64,000 bases of DNA from Hymenobacter negativus. GTDB taxonomy: Bacteria > Bacteroidota > Bacteroidia > Cytophagales > Hymenobacteraceae. A model generated the notes under the pieces. That model had not been told where the DNA came from. It saw nothing but the letters and a program-made list of their open reading frames with translations, and searched no databases. Shown here piece after piece: positions 16,279 to 25,838 of this stretch. The translations under genes and the position numbers were made by a program. Location: the NCBI RefSeq assembly GCF_016056375.1, contig NZ_JAEDAE010000001.1, forward strand, positions 620,001-684,000, given 5' to 3'. Each line of letters opens with the position of its first letter. Position 1 is the stretch's first letter.

Positions 16279-16770
16279 ATGAGCAACATTCAAAAATCGC
16301 AGGACTCGTTTTTTGACGTCATGCCTGCCCGTTTCAGTACCCTGCTCGACCGGTTTTTTGACGACAACATGAACATGCCCATGCGGGGCCAGATGAACCG
16401 GTTCTTTCCCAAAGTCGACACCTACGAAACGGACTCGAGCTACGACATCGACGCCGCTCTGCCCGGCATGAAGGAAGAAGACATCAACGTGAGCCTCGAC
16501 CAGGGCCGCCTCACCATCGCGGGCGAGCGCAAGTTTGAGAACGAGCGCAACGACCGCCGCTACCACGTCATCGAAAGCTCCTACGGCTCCTTCCTGCGCA
16601 CCTTCCAGCTGCCCGATACCGCCGACGCCGCCAAGATTGACGCCAGCTTCCAAAACGGTGTGCTGCACGTGCACGTGCCCAAAGGTGCCCCCAAAACCAC
16701 CCAGCAGCGCATTCCCGTGCACAACGGCCAGGGTAAAAACGCCGACCAGGCCCAGAACGCTAAGAAGTAA
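16279..16770 (+). CDS. Hsp20/alpha-crystallin small heat-shock protein
   Basis: ATP-independent holdase chaperone, cytoplasmic. Of 163 residues, the N-terminal arm has phenylalanines (SFFDVMPARFSTLLDRFF), the alpha-crystallin domain spans about 45-140 (FPKVDTYETDSSYDIDAALPGM, GRLTIAGERKF, NGVLHVHVPKG), and the C-terminal tail carries RIPV, matching the I-x-I/V oligomerisation motif. Its place in the stress island parallels Hsp16/Acr in mycobacterial dormancy regulons. A strong 16-bp hairpin without a T tract follows at 16789-16835. Confidence 0.93.
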   Translation: MSNIQKSQDSFFDVMPARFSTLLDRFFDDNMNMPMRGQMNRFFPKVDTYETDSSYDIDAALPGMKEEDINVSLDQGRLTIAGERKFENERNDRRYHVIESSYGSFLRTFQLPDTADAAKIDASFQNGVLHVHVPKGAPKTTQQRIPVHNGQGKNADQAQNAKK

Positions 16771-16788
16771 GAGTAGGCCGCTCGTTCA

Positions 16789-16835
16789 GCCAGGTCGTTA
16801 GGGGTTATGCGAAAGCCGGCCCCTGACGACCTGGC
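16789..16835. terminator. Strong hairpin after hsp20, lacking a U tract
   Basis: Arms 16789-16804 and 16820-16835 pair over 16 positions with one G-U pair (GCCAGGTCGTTAGGGG against CCCCTGACGACCTGGC) and a 15-nt loop. No run of T follows on either strand. It may stabilise the hsp20 mRNA end or act as a Rho-dependent or attenuating structure. Confidence 0.5.
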
Positions 16836-16892
16836 GCAGCGCGTAGTGGGGGCTAGTCCAGTTTAAAGTTTAGAATTTCCAGTGGTTATGAA

Positions 16893-16904
16893 TGATTTAT
16901 ATCA
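16893..16904. promoter_or_regulatory. Candidate Crp/Fnr-family operator
   Basis: TGATTTATATCA, 79 bases before the globin-like gene. A possible -7 box CAAATTTG lies at 16950-16957, which would put the palindrome centre near -61 to -64, an activator class I position. Confidence 0.55.
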
Positions 16905-16983
16905 GGCAATCGGCTGATTGTTGCCATGGGAATGGCAGGGGGAAACAGCCAAATTTGCGAGCTTACCACCCGTTTATCGAATC

Positions 16984-17400
16984 ATGACCGCGCACTTTCC
17001 TTCTGATTTGGCTACTCCTTCCCAACGGCACCGCTTCGTCGAACTATTTGCCGCCCGCATTGCCGAAGACGAATTATTGGGGCCGATTTTCGGGCGCGCG
17101 GGGCACGTTTCGCGGGGCGAGTTTGCTTGGTGGGAGCAGGCCCTGACCGGCATGCGCTACTACGGCCGCCTCCTGGCCGATACCGCCGCCCAACTGCCGT
17201 GCAACACTTACTTCGAGCGCTGGTGCGCAGTGCTGGAAAGCACTTTTCGGCAGTATTTCCACGGTCCCGGCGCGGCCGAAGCCCAAGGCCACGTGCGCAA
17301 CGTGGCCACCATGCTGGGGCACTGGCACCTGGTCCGGCAACGGCACCCGGGCCTGGCCCAGCCTAATCGTACAGCGTCGAAATCTCAATTAGCCGCCTGA
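16984..17400 (+). CDS. Group III truncated-haemoglobin-like protein without an obvious proximal histidine
   Basis: The 138-residue protein follows the helix pattern of group III truncated globins: FVELFAARIAEDELLGPIF at the B/C helices, WWEQALTGMRYYG at E, FERWCAVLESTF at G and AAEAQGHVRNVATMLG at H. In typical members (for example Campylobacter Ctb) a proximal His lies six residues after the YxG. Here that segment is YYGRLLADTAAQLPCNTYFERW (residues 59-80, with Thr67 at the expected place and no His). Haem binding is therefore uncertain; Cys73 is nearby. The start at ATG 16984 is preferred to the TTG at 16918. The last 38 bases overlap the convergent Crp/Fnr gene. It could be a non-haem sensor-type globin or a different helical family. 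Confidence 0.6.
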   Translation: MTAHFPSDLATPSQRHRFVELFAARIAEDELLGPIFGRAGHVSRGEFAWWEQALTGMRYYGRLLADTAAQLPCNTYFERWCAVLESTFRQYFHGPGAAEAQGHVRNVATMLGHWHLVRQRHPGLAQPNRTASKSQLAA

Positions 17401-18061
17401 TATCCAGGATGGTGATGCTGCTGCCCTTGGTGCTCAGCACGCCTTCCGCCTTCAGCTCGGCCATAAACCGGCTGGCGGTTTCGCGCACGGTGCCCACCAG
17501 CGCGGCCAGGTCATCGCGCGAAATGGTGAAGCTGGGCGGGCCATCGGCCGGCGGCTGGTAGGTGCGCAGCAGCAGGAGCAGGGCCTCGGCCAAGCGCTCG
17601 CGCACGGGCTTGTAGGCCAGGTGCAGCATCCGCTCCTCGGTTTCGGCCAGCTCGTTGGCCATCAGCTTCATCAGCGAAGTGGCAAACCCCGGGTTGTGCT
17701 CGATGAGCTCAAAAAACACCGATTTGGGAATAAAGCACACCTCGGCCTCGTCGAGGGCCATGGCATTGGCCATGTGGCCACTGCCCGCCAGCAGCCCCCG
17801 GTAGCCCATGATATCGCCGGTTTTGGCCAGGCGAATGATTTGCTCCTTGCCATCGCCGCCCACTTTCGTCACCTTAAAATGGCCGGAGCTGACGCTGTAC
17901 AGCCCCGCCGCGTGGTCGCCTTCCCGGAACAGTATCTGCCCGCGCTGGTAGTGCTGAAACGTTTTGGCCGCGTCAATCAGCGCCATGTGCTGGCTGCTGG
18001 CCAGCAGCGTATCGGCCCAGTTGCGGCGCTCCGGGGCATTGGTTGGGACAAATGACTTCAC
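17363..18061 (-). CDS. Crp/Fnr-family transcriptional regulator
   Basis: A 232-residue regulator with a cyclic-nucleotide-binding-like beta roll (about 35-130; RGQILFREGDHAAGLYSVSS, KTGDIMGYRGLL), a dimerisation helix and a C-terminal winged helix (about 165-225; FTISRDDLAALVGTVRETAS). The recognition helix reads TVRETASRFM, keeping the E..SR triad that Fnr uses to read TTGAT/TGA half sites. There are no clustered N-terminal cysteines, so it is not an Fe-S oxygen sensor like E. coli Fnr. The ligand is unknown. The start appears to be GTG at 18061. It is adjacent to the operator-bearing stress genes and probably their regulator. The promoter region upstream (18062-18140) is very AT-rich. Confidence 0.9.
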   Translation of the reverse strand: MKSFVPTNAPERRNWADTLLASSQHMALIDAAKTFQHYQRGQILFREGDHAAGLYSVSSGHFKVTKVGGDGKEQIIRLAKTGDIMGYRGLLAGSGHMANAMALDEAEVCFIPKSVFFELIEHNPGFATSLMKLMANELAETEERMLHLAYKPVRERLAEALLLLLRTYQPPADGPPSFTISRDDLAALVGTVRETASRFMAELKAEGVLSTKGSSITILDIRRLIEISTLYD

Positions 18062-18263
18062 GGGATAAATTTTATAATTATAAATGCAATATATATTATT
18101 TTAACTATAAATATTGATATTATTATTTGCCTCCCGAAATTAAGTTGTCAGAACGCAACTTTCCCTTCCCTTTTGTGCTGCTACTTCCCACTGTCGTAAT
18201 TAGTTGGATACCGGGAAGTACCGTAATGGTCAACCTCCATAAAAGCTCGTCAGTCGGCGCATT

Positions 18264-19814
18264 TTAGTCCCGTTGCCCGGCGAAGGCAGTACCGTTGGCT
18301 CCATTAGCTGCTTTGCTACGGTGCTGTTTGAGGCTTGCCTGCATGCTGCGCTGGGGCGCTTTGTGCATATTCAACAGTTGTCGGCGCAGGGTAGCGTCCT
18401 GCCCGTACACGTCGGGGTAGAAGCGTAGCCGGCCTGCTTCCACCGCGCAGGTGGCGTAGCGCACATGCAGCGGCAGCGGGCGCTTCAGGAAGATGGTGCG
18501 CGGCTGCGGGTTGGCTTCGCACTGAGCCTCGGTGGGCAGGGCCGCGCTGGTGCTATCGGGCCCCAGCAGGTAAGCCGCCAGGTGCACGGGGCGCTCCAAG
18601 TTCATGCAGCCTTCCTCTAAGGCACGGTAGGGGCGTGCAAACCGCTTGGGTTCAGGTGCATCGCTGAGGTACAGGCCGTAGGGATTGGGAAAACGGAAGA
18701 TGATGTTGCCCAGCAGGTTGCCACACCCCGGGCTCTGGCGAATGGTGTACGGAAAGTTCTGAGCCGTGATGGCCTGCCAGTTCACGGAGGCCGGATTCAC
18801 CGGCCGGTCCTGGGCGTCAAATAAGCGGTAGTTGTTATTGGCCAGGAAATCCTGTTCCGGTGAGTACCGCGCGTTGACCTTCAGATATGGCAGAATGTGG
18901 CGCACCGCCACGCTCCGGGGCACATTCCACTCGGGCGCAATCGTGAAGGACGTAAGCCGGCTGTTCAAGGTGGGAGTAGGCTGGCCCGGCCGGCCAATTA
19001 TAATCCGCTGGCTGAGCCGCACCTGGCCCTTGCGCACCACTTCCAGCCGATACGCCGGCAGGTTCACCAGTACGTATTCGCTTTCCGGGATGGCCTGCCA
19101 GCGCCACCGCTCAAGCGTCAGGGCCATTTGCTGCGTACGCCGGTTGTGGGCCGATGGGTTGCGCCCGGCAGGCTGCCGCCGCCAGCGCGCCAGCGCCTGC
19201 TGCAGCTCCCGGTATTCGCGCTGCGGCGGCTGGCAGCGCAGCAGGGCCGCCGCAAAGCCGGGCGCGGCCAGTGCCCGGGCCACCCACACTGCTGGCACGA
19301 ACGGCGCCCCCGTTTTTTCCAGCGGCGAAGGCGTGAACGCATGCAGCTGCCCCCGCCGCAAATGAAGCGCAAATTGCACCACCCCGTCGGTCAGCAATAC
19401 TTCGAAACGAGCCAGGCGGGCCACCTGCCCAACCGCGTCAGCCGGCTGAGCCAATGAATCGGCCAGTGCCCTGAGCTGCGGCACATGGTATCGGGCCGGC
19501 ACCAGGCCGTAATCGCCGGCCTGGGCCAGCAAAGCCAGCGCTGCCTGGCCTTTTGCACCGGTCCCGGCACACCAAGCGGCCGAGTAGCTGCGTCTAACAT
19601 AAAATGCCCGCACCGTGGCGCCATCGGCCAAAGCCAGTGGCAGCGCCTGCCCGGTCGCTGGGCTGTTCAGCAGGCTCCTGATGCGGCTGGTCAACGAGTC
19701 CGTGGGATAGTTATTTGCCAGGGCACCGGGCGCTACCGGGCGCTTAGCACTGCACGGACCAGCAAGAATGGCCGTCAGTAAAATCGCCGGTAGCAGGGGC
19801 TTTAACGCACACAT
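18264..19814 (-). CDS. YcbB/LdtD-like L,D-transpeptidase with altered active site
   Basis: A 516-residue exported protein with a signal peptide (residues 1-23, LLPAILLTAILAGPCSA), a helical scaffold domain (about 60-240) and a YkuD-type catalytic domain (about 247-430; YVLVNLPAYRLEVVRKGQV, SFTIAPEWNVPRSVAVRHIL). Active YcbB-type enzymes form 3-3 peptidoglycan cross-links and have YLHDTP followed by [SH]GC[IV]R. Here the corresponding sequences are YLSDAP (Ser384 for His) and EEGCMNLE (Cys403 kept, neighbouring Ser/His and Arg replaced). The nucleophile remains but the catalytic His is missing, so activity is doubtful. It is on the same strand as the Crp/Fnr gene and 202 bases before it, with a palindrome at 19898-19913 upstream. 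Confidence 0.82.
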   Translation of the reverse strand: MCALKPLLPAILLTAILAGPCSAKRPVAPGALANNYPTDSLTSRIRSLLNSPATGQALPLALADGATVRAFYVRRSYSAAWCAGTGAKGQAALALLAQAGDYGLVPARYHVPQLRALADSLAQPADAVGQVARLARFEVLLTDGVVQFALHLRRGQLHAFTPSPLEKTGAPFVPAVWVARALAAPGFAAALLRCQPPQREYRELQQALARWRRQPAGRNPSAHNRRTQQMALTLERWRWQAIPESEYVLVNLPAYRLEVVRKGQVRLSQRIIIGRPGQPTPTLNSRLTSFTIAPEWNVPRSVAVRHILPYLKVNARYSPEQDFLANNNYRLFDAQDRPVNPASVNWQAITAQNFPYTIRQSPGCGNLLGNIIFRFPNPYGLYLSDAPEPKRFARPYRALEEGCMNLERPVHLAAYLLGPDSTSAALPTEAQCEANPQPRTIFLKRPLPLHVRYATCAVEAGRLRFYPDVYGQDATLRRQLLNMHKAPQRSMQASLKQHRSKAANGANGTAFAGQRD

Positions 19815-20217
19815 GGACAGATTTTTTGGGTGAGGGTAACAACCGGTAAAAGTGACTGCCTCACCTCTGCAGTCCCGTGATGAAGGTCATGGTAATTGAT
19901 GAGATTTCTCATCGACAGGCTTTTGCCGCCTGCCCGCTTCGGGCAAGGGCGCTGTGGCTTCATCAGGCCAGAAATCATAGCTTACTGAATGAGCAAGGCT
20001 GCGCAAAATCCCCGCTCCTGAACAACTACTGCCCTAGGCCAGCCACCTCAGAATTTGCCCCTGCACATGCCAAATCGCGCAGACTAGATATTCTGGTCGT
20101 AATTTGCAGGCTCAAGCTGGCAAAACGGGCACCAGGGTAGCAGTAGGTCGGCCACCGACCCACCCAGCTCCCTTAAATTCCAACCGCCCCGCCAGCAACC
20201 CAGAAGAAGAAACACCC
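19815..20217. other. 403-bp divergent region between the transpeptidase-like gene and lepA
   Basis: No credible gene is present. A short open frame from 19877 has no family features and poor codon character. The region carries the palindrome GATGAGATTTCTCATC (19898-19913). Confidence 0.5.
19898..19913. promoter_or_regulatory. Perfect 7+2+7 palindrome containing TGA-N6-TCA
   Basis: GATGAGA-TT-TCTCATC. Its core TGAGATTTCTCA (19900-19911) has the Crp/Fnr spacing and lies 85 bases upstream of the transpeptidase-like gene on the minus strand, close to the spacing seen for the ATPase and globin sites. The N6 is less AT-rich than in the other sites. Confidence 0.4.
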
Positions 20218-22005
<1,788 letters not shown>

Positions 22006-22010
22006 TTTGA

Positions 22011-22036
22011 AAAGGCGGCTTTCGGGCCGCCTTTTT
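22011..22036 (+). terminator. Intrinsic terminator of lepA
   Basis: AAAGGCGGC (22011-22019) and GCCGCCTTT (22026-22034) around a 6-nt loop, followed by TTT. It lies 5 bases after the lepA stop. Confidence 0.9.
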
Positions 22037-22042
22037 TATTGT

Positions 22043-22143
22043 GTCATTCCGAACGCAGTGAGGAATCTGGGAATAGCATTGCTAACCCGAGCTCAACTAA
22101 TCGGAAATGACTGATTCAGATTCCTCACTGCGTTCGGAATGAC
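22043..22143. repeat. Long-armed palindromic element, family copy 1
   Basis: Perfect 27-bp inverted repeat: 22043-22069 (starts GTCATTCCGAACGCAGTGAG) and 22117-22143, with a 47-base interior. It begins with GTCATTCC and ends GGAATGAC, like the elements at 42739-42926 and 44529-44620, and looks like a REP/MITE-type dispersed palindrome. The right arm contains an ATG in frame with folD (22139). Confidence 0.85.
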
Positions 22144-22156
22144 AACCAACCGCCCT

Positions 22157-23068
22157 ATGAACCCAACCACCACCTCCAACCTCATCGACGGCAAGCAGAC
22201 CGCCGAGGACATCAAAGCCGAAATTGCCCTCGAAGTGGCTGCCCGCAAAGCCGCCGGCCAGAAAGTGCCGCACCTCGCCGCCATCCTCGTGGGCCACGAC
22301 GGCGGCTCCGAAACCTACGTGCGCAACAAGGTACTGGCCTGCGAGCGAGTGGGCTTTGCCTCCACGCTGCTGCGCTACGAGGACGACATTACCGAAGCCG
22401 ACTTGCTGGCCAAAGTGGATGAGCTGAACCGCGACCCGGAGATTGACGGCTTCATTGTGCAGCTGCCGTTGCCAGCCCACATCAACCCCGAAAAAGTCAT
22501 TGAAGCCATCAGCCCCGAGAAGGACGTCGACGGTTTTCACCCCATGAACATCGGCCGGATGGTAGCCGGTTTGCCGGCGCTGCTGCCCGCTACGCCGTCT
22601 GGGATTGTGGAGCTGCTGAGCCGTCAGGGCATCAAAACTAGTGGCAAGCACGCCGTGGTTATTGGACGTTCCAATATCGTAGGAACGCCAGTCAGCATAT
22701 TGCTTGCCAAGAATTTAGATACGGCCAACTGCACCGTTACTTTATGCCACTCACGCACCGAAAACCTGGCCGAAATCTGCCGGACGGCCGACATCGTGGT
22801 GGCCGCCATCGGCCGCCCCGAGTTCGTGACCGCCGACATGGTGCGCCCCGGCGCGGTGGTGATTGACGTGGGCACCACCCGCGTGCCCGACGCCAGCAAG
22901 AAGAGCGGCTACACCCTGAAAGGCGACGTGAACTTTGCCGAAGTGGCCCCACTGGCTGCCGCTATCACGCCAGTGCCCGGCGGCGTGGGCCCCATGACCA
23001 TCGCCATGCTTTTGCTGAACACCCTGCGGTCGGCGAAGGGCGAAATCTACCCGCACGCAGCCGGCTGA
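22157..23068 (+). CDS. folD: Bifunctional methylenetetrahydrofolate dehydrogenase/cyclohydrolase
   Basis: Cytosolic enzyme of one-carbon metabolism converting 5,10-methylene-THF to 10-formyl-THF with NADP. It has 303 residues from ATG 22157. The catalytic segment [17 protein letters not shown] carries the conserved Tyr and Lys. [20 protein letters not shown] and the nucleotide-binding [18 protein letters not shown] are typical, and the C-terminal [15 protein letters not shown] is near-invariant. Another in-frame ATG (22139) lies inside the palindromic repeat and would add six residues; family alignments favour the later start. Confidence 0.95.
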   Translation: MNPTTTSNLIDGKQTAEDIKAEIALEVAARKAAGQKVPHLAAILVGHDGGSETYVRNKVLACERVGFASTLLRYEDDITEADLLAKVDELNRDPEIDGFIVQLPLPAHINPEKVIEAISPEKDVDGFHPMNIGRMVAGLPALLPATPSGIVELLSRQGIKTSGKHAVVIGRSNIVGTPVSILLAKNLDTANCTVTLCHSRTENLAEICRTADIVVAAIGRPEFVTADMVRPGAVVIDVGTTRVPDASKKSGYTLKGDVNFAEVAPLAAAITPVPGGVGPMTIAMLLLNTLRSAKGEIYPHAAG

Positions 23069-23181
23069 TTTTTAGGAATATTTGGTTATCCTGGGCTCAG
23101 ACCGTACTTTTAAAGTCCGGCCTTGGGAACAGTGCGTCCTATAGTTGGTGTTCAGGTTGCTTCGCTTCCTGAGGCTTTTTT

Positions 23182-23853
23182 GTGATAATACCCGTGACGT
23201 TACTTACCCCCGAAATAATTGCATCTTCCGATGATGTGACGGCTGCCCCTGCTGGCACCTATTTGCCTGTGATGGAGCAGTTCTATACCATTCAGGGCGA
23301 AGGGTATAACACCGGCCGGGCGGCCTATTTCATCCGATTGGGTGGCTGCGACGTGGGCTGCGTGTGGTGCGACGTGAAGGAATCGTGGGATGCCGACGCG
23401 CACCCCCGCCAATCGGTGGCGCAGCTGGTAGAGGCCGTGCTGGCTTATCCAGGCCGCGATGTAGTCATCACCGGCGGCGAGCCGCTGATGCACAACCTCG
23501 GGCCGCTCACGGCAGCGTTGCAAGCGGCTGGCTGCCGCACCTGGCTCGAAACCTCGGGCGCGCACCCGCTTTCCGGCACCTGGGACTGGGTATGCCTTTC
23601 GCCCAAAAAATTCAAAGCCCCGCTGCCGGACGTGCTGGCGGCTGCCCACGAATTGAAAGTCGTCGTCTTTAATAGGCACGATTTTGACTGGGCCGAGGAG
23701 CACGCGGCATTGGTTCCGGCCACTACGCGCTTATACTTGCAGCCCGAGTGGAGCCGTGCCGCGCGCATGACACCCGAGCTGGTAGACTACGTGAAGCAGC
23801 ACCCGCGCTGGCAGGTGTCGCTTCAGACCCACAAATACCTCGACATTCCCTAG
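23182..23853 (+). CDS. queE: 7-carboxy-7-deazaguanine synthase (QueE)
   Basis: Radical SAM enzyme that contracts 6-carboxy-tetrahydropterin to 7-carboxy-7-deazaguanine, third step of queuosine biosynthesis. The 223-residue protein has the N-terminal substrate motif EQFYTIQGEGYNTGRAAYF, the [4Fe-4S]/SAM motif GCDVGCVWCD (C-x3-C-x2-C) and TGGEP. It is a short QueE, as usual in Bacteroidota. The start is taken as GTG 23182; no better ATG lies before the conserved region. The OmpA-family gene begins 8 bases after its stop. No preQ1 riboswitch could be recognised upstream. Confidence 0.93.
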   Translation: MIIPVTLLTPEIIASSDDVTAAPAGTYLPVMEQFYTIQGEGYNTGRAAYFIRLGGCDVGCVWCDVKESWDADAHPRQSVAQLVEAVLAYPGRDVVITGGEPLMHNLGPLTAALQAAGCRTWLETSGAHPLSGTWDWVCLSPKKFKAPLPDVLAAAHELKVVVFNRHDFDWAEEHAALVPATTRLYLQPEWSRAARMTPELVDYVKQHPRWQVSLQTHKYLDIP

Positions 23854-23861
23854 CTTACCGT

Positions 23862-25838
23862 ATGCGTCGCAGTTCAGTGTTGGGGGCCGTGCGCCTCGGA
23901 ATGATGTGTCTGCTGGGGCTGGCCTCCGCCGAAACGGCCTGGGCCCAGCTGCCGCCCAAAGTGCAGACGCCTACCAACACCAAGGCCCGCAGCCTGCTCG
24001 AAAAGGCGCAGCAGCAAACCAAGGAGCGGGATTTTATCAAGGCCGTTGAGACGCTGAATCAGCTCAACCAGAAGTTTCCCTCCTTCGGCGAAGCTTTCCT
24101 GCTGAAAGGTTCGCTGCTGAAAGCCATGGGCGACAACCGCGGCGCGCTGGCTGCCTACCGCGACGGGTTGGCCAAGGTCCCCGTCGAGGCCATTCATGCC
24201 TCCGAATATCAACTTCTGGGCGACCTCGCCCTGAGCTACGGCGAGTACCAGACTGCCCTCGAAGCGTACCAGAAGCTAATGAAGGTGGCTCCCAAAGCCC
24301 AGAAGAACCTGGCCAAATCGCAGCGGCAGCTCCTCACCTGCGAGTTTGCCCTTGATGCCATGAAGCACCCGGTGGGCGAGGCGCCCATGCCGCTGCCGGC
24401 GCCCCTGAACAGCTTCAAATTTCAATACTTCCCGGCTCTCACCGCCGACAACCGGTTTCTGCTTTTCACGGGCCGGCCGGCCGCCAGCAGCGGCGAAGAC
24501 CTTTATGTGAGCCGGCAGAACAAAGACGGCTCTATGGGCGAGCCGGTGCCCATTTCGCCGGCCATCAATTCCAGCTACAACGAAGGTGCGGGCTCAATTT
24601 CGGGCGATGGCAAAACCCTGGTGTTCGCGTCCTGCGACCGGCCTAAGGCCATTGGCAACTGTGACCTGTACATTTCGCGCCGCACCGGCAACAACTGGAG
24701 CACGCCCGTCAACCTGGGCCTGAACGTGAACTCCACGGAATGGGATTCGCAGCCCTCGCTCTCGGCCGACGGCCGCACGCTGTACTTCACCTCGACCCGA
24801 CGCGGCGGCCAGGGCCAGGAAGACATTTACGTGACCACCCTGCAGCCGGACGGCAACTGGAGCCCTGCCCAAAATGTGGGCAAGCCCGTAAATACCCCCG
24901 GCAAGGACATGGCCCCGTTCATCCACGCCAGCGGCACCACGCTTTACTACGTCACCGACGGCTTGGTGGGCATGGGCGGGCTCGACGTATTTCGGTGCGA
25001 GAAGCAGCCGGCCGGCACCTGGAGCGAGCCGCGTAACCTGGGCTTCCCGTTGAATACTTTCGAAAACGAAGCCTCGCTGTTCATCTCTTCCGATAACCAG
25101 AAAGGGTTCTGCTCGCGCAGCCGGGCCTCGGAGGAACCGCCGGGTGGCTACCGGCTGTCGCGCGAGCGGCCGGTTGAGCTGTTTGGGTTTGCAGTGCCGC
25201 CGCCCGTGAAAGCCCGCGAAACCAGCACTTATACCCAGGGCCGTGTGTTCGATGCCAACACCAAAAAGCCGCTCAAGGCCGATGTGAAGCTCTACGACCT
25301 TGATACCGATGTGCTCACCCAGTTCGTGACCTCCGACCCCGAATACGGCGACTACACGGTGGTACTCAACGAAGGGCACCACTACGCCATGTATGCCGCA
25401 GCCGACAAGTACCTGCTCAAAAGCCTCAGTTTCGACTATTCCAACCAGCACAACTTCAACCCCACAGCGCTGGATATTTACTTGGAGCCCGTGCGTTCCG
25501 GCCGTAGCGTGGTGTTGAACAACCTGTTCTTCGACACTAATAAATATGACCTCAAGCCACAGTCCCGCACCGAGCTCAACCGCCTGATTGAGTTCCTGCG
25601 GCAGTACCGCGACGTGCAGATTGAGGTATCCGGCTATACCGACAACGTGGGTGCTCCCGATGCCAATTTGCAGCTCTCGCAGCGCCGTGCCCAGGCTGTG
25701 GTCGAATACCTGTCCGGGCACGGTATTTCGGTTACCCGGCTGCGTTCCAAAGGCTACGGCGAAGGCCACCCGCTGGCCGCCAACGATTCGGAAGCACACC
25801 GCCAGCTCAACCGCCGCATCGAGCTGCACATTCTGTAG
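23862..25838 (+). CDS. OmpA-family outer-membrane protein with TPR and PD40 repeats
   Basis: A 658-residue exported protein: signal peptide (1-27, ending AWAQ), TPR-like helices (about 35-165), WD40-like PD40 beta-propeller repeats (about 190-430; SISGDGKTLVFASCDR, SLSADGRTLYFTSTRRGG), a carboxypeptidase-regulatory-like segment (about 455-540) and a C-terminal OmpA domain (about 545-658). The OmpA domain has the peptidoglycan-binding core VSGYTDNVGAPDANLQLSQR. This architecture is typical of Bacteroidota periplasmic/outer-membrane proteins that attach to peptidoglycan. ATG 23862 is chosen because it opens the signal peptide. It is 8 bases downstream of queE, so the two are probably co-transcribed, and is followed by a strong terminator. 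Confidence 0.9.
   Translation: MRRSSVLGAVRLGMMCLLGLASAETAWAQLPPKVQTPTNTKARSLLEKAQQQTKERDFIKAVETLNQLNQKFPSFGEAFLLKGSLLKAMGDNRGALAAYRDGLAKVPVEAIHASEYQLLGDLALSYGEYQTALEAYQKLMKVAPKAQKNLAKSQRQLLTCEFALDAMKHPVGEAPMPLPAPLNSFKFQYFPALTADNRFLLFTGRPAASSGEDLYVSRQNKDGSMGEPVPISPAINSSYNEGAGSISGDGKTLVFASCDRPKAIGNCDLYISRRTGNNWSTPVNLGLNVNSTEWDSQPSLSADGRTLYFTSTRRGGQGQEDIYVTTLQPDGNWSPAQNVGKPVNTPGKDMAPFIHASGTTLYYVTDGLVGMGGLDVFRCEKQPAGTWSEPRNLGFPLNTFENEASLFISSDNQKGFCSRSRASEEPPGGYRLSRERPVELFGFAVPPPVKARETSTYTQGRVFDANTKKPLKADVKLYDLDTDVLTQFVTSDPEYGDYTVVLNEGHHYAMYAAADKYLLKSLSFDYSNQHNFNPTALDIYLEPVRSGRSVVLNNLFFDTNKYDLKPQSRTELNRLIEFLRQYRDVQIEVSGYTDNVGAPDANLQLSQRRAQAVVEYLSGHGISVTRLRSKGYGEGHPLAANDSEAHRQLNRRIELHIL

Noticed and set aside
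19877..20140. 87-codon ORF between the transpeptidase-like gene and lepA
   Set aside because: No recognisable features and atypical composition; it overlaps the lepA leader.
23069..23181. Possible preQ1 riboswitch upstream of queE
   Set aside because: A short paired element exists near ACTTTTAAAGTCC, but no recognisable preQ1 consensus (pseudoknot with A-rich tail) could be assembled.
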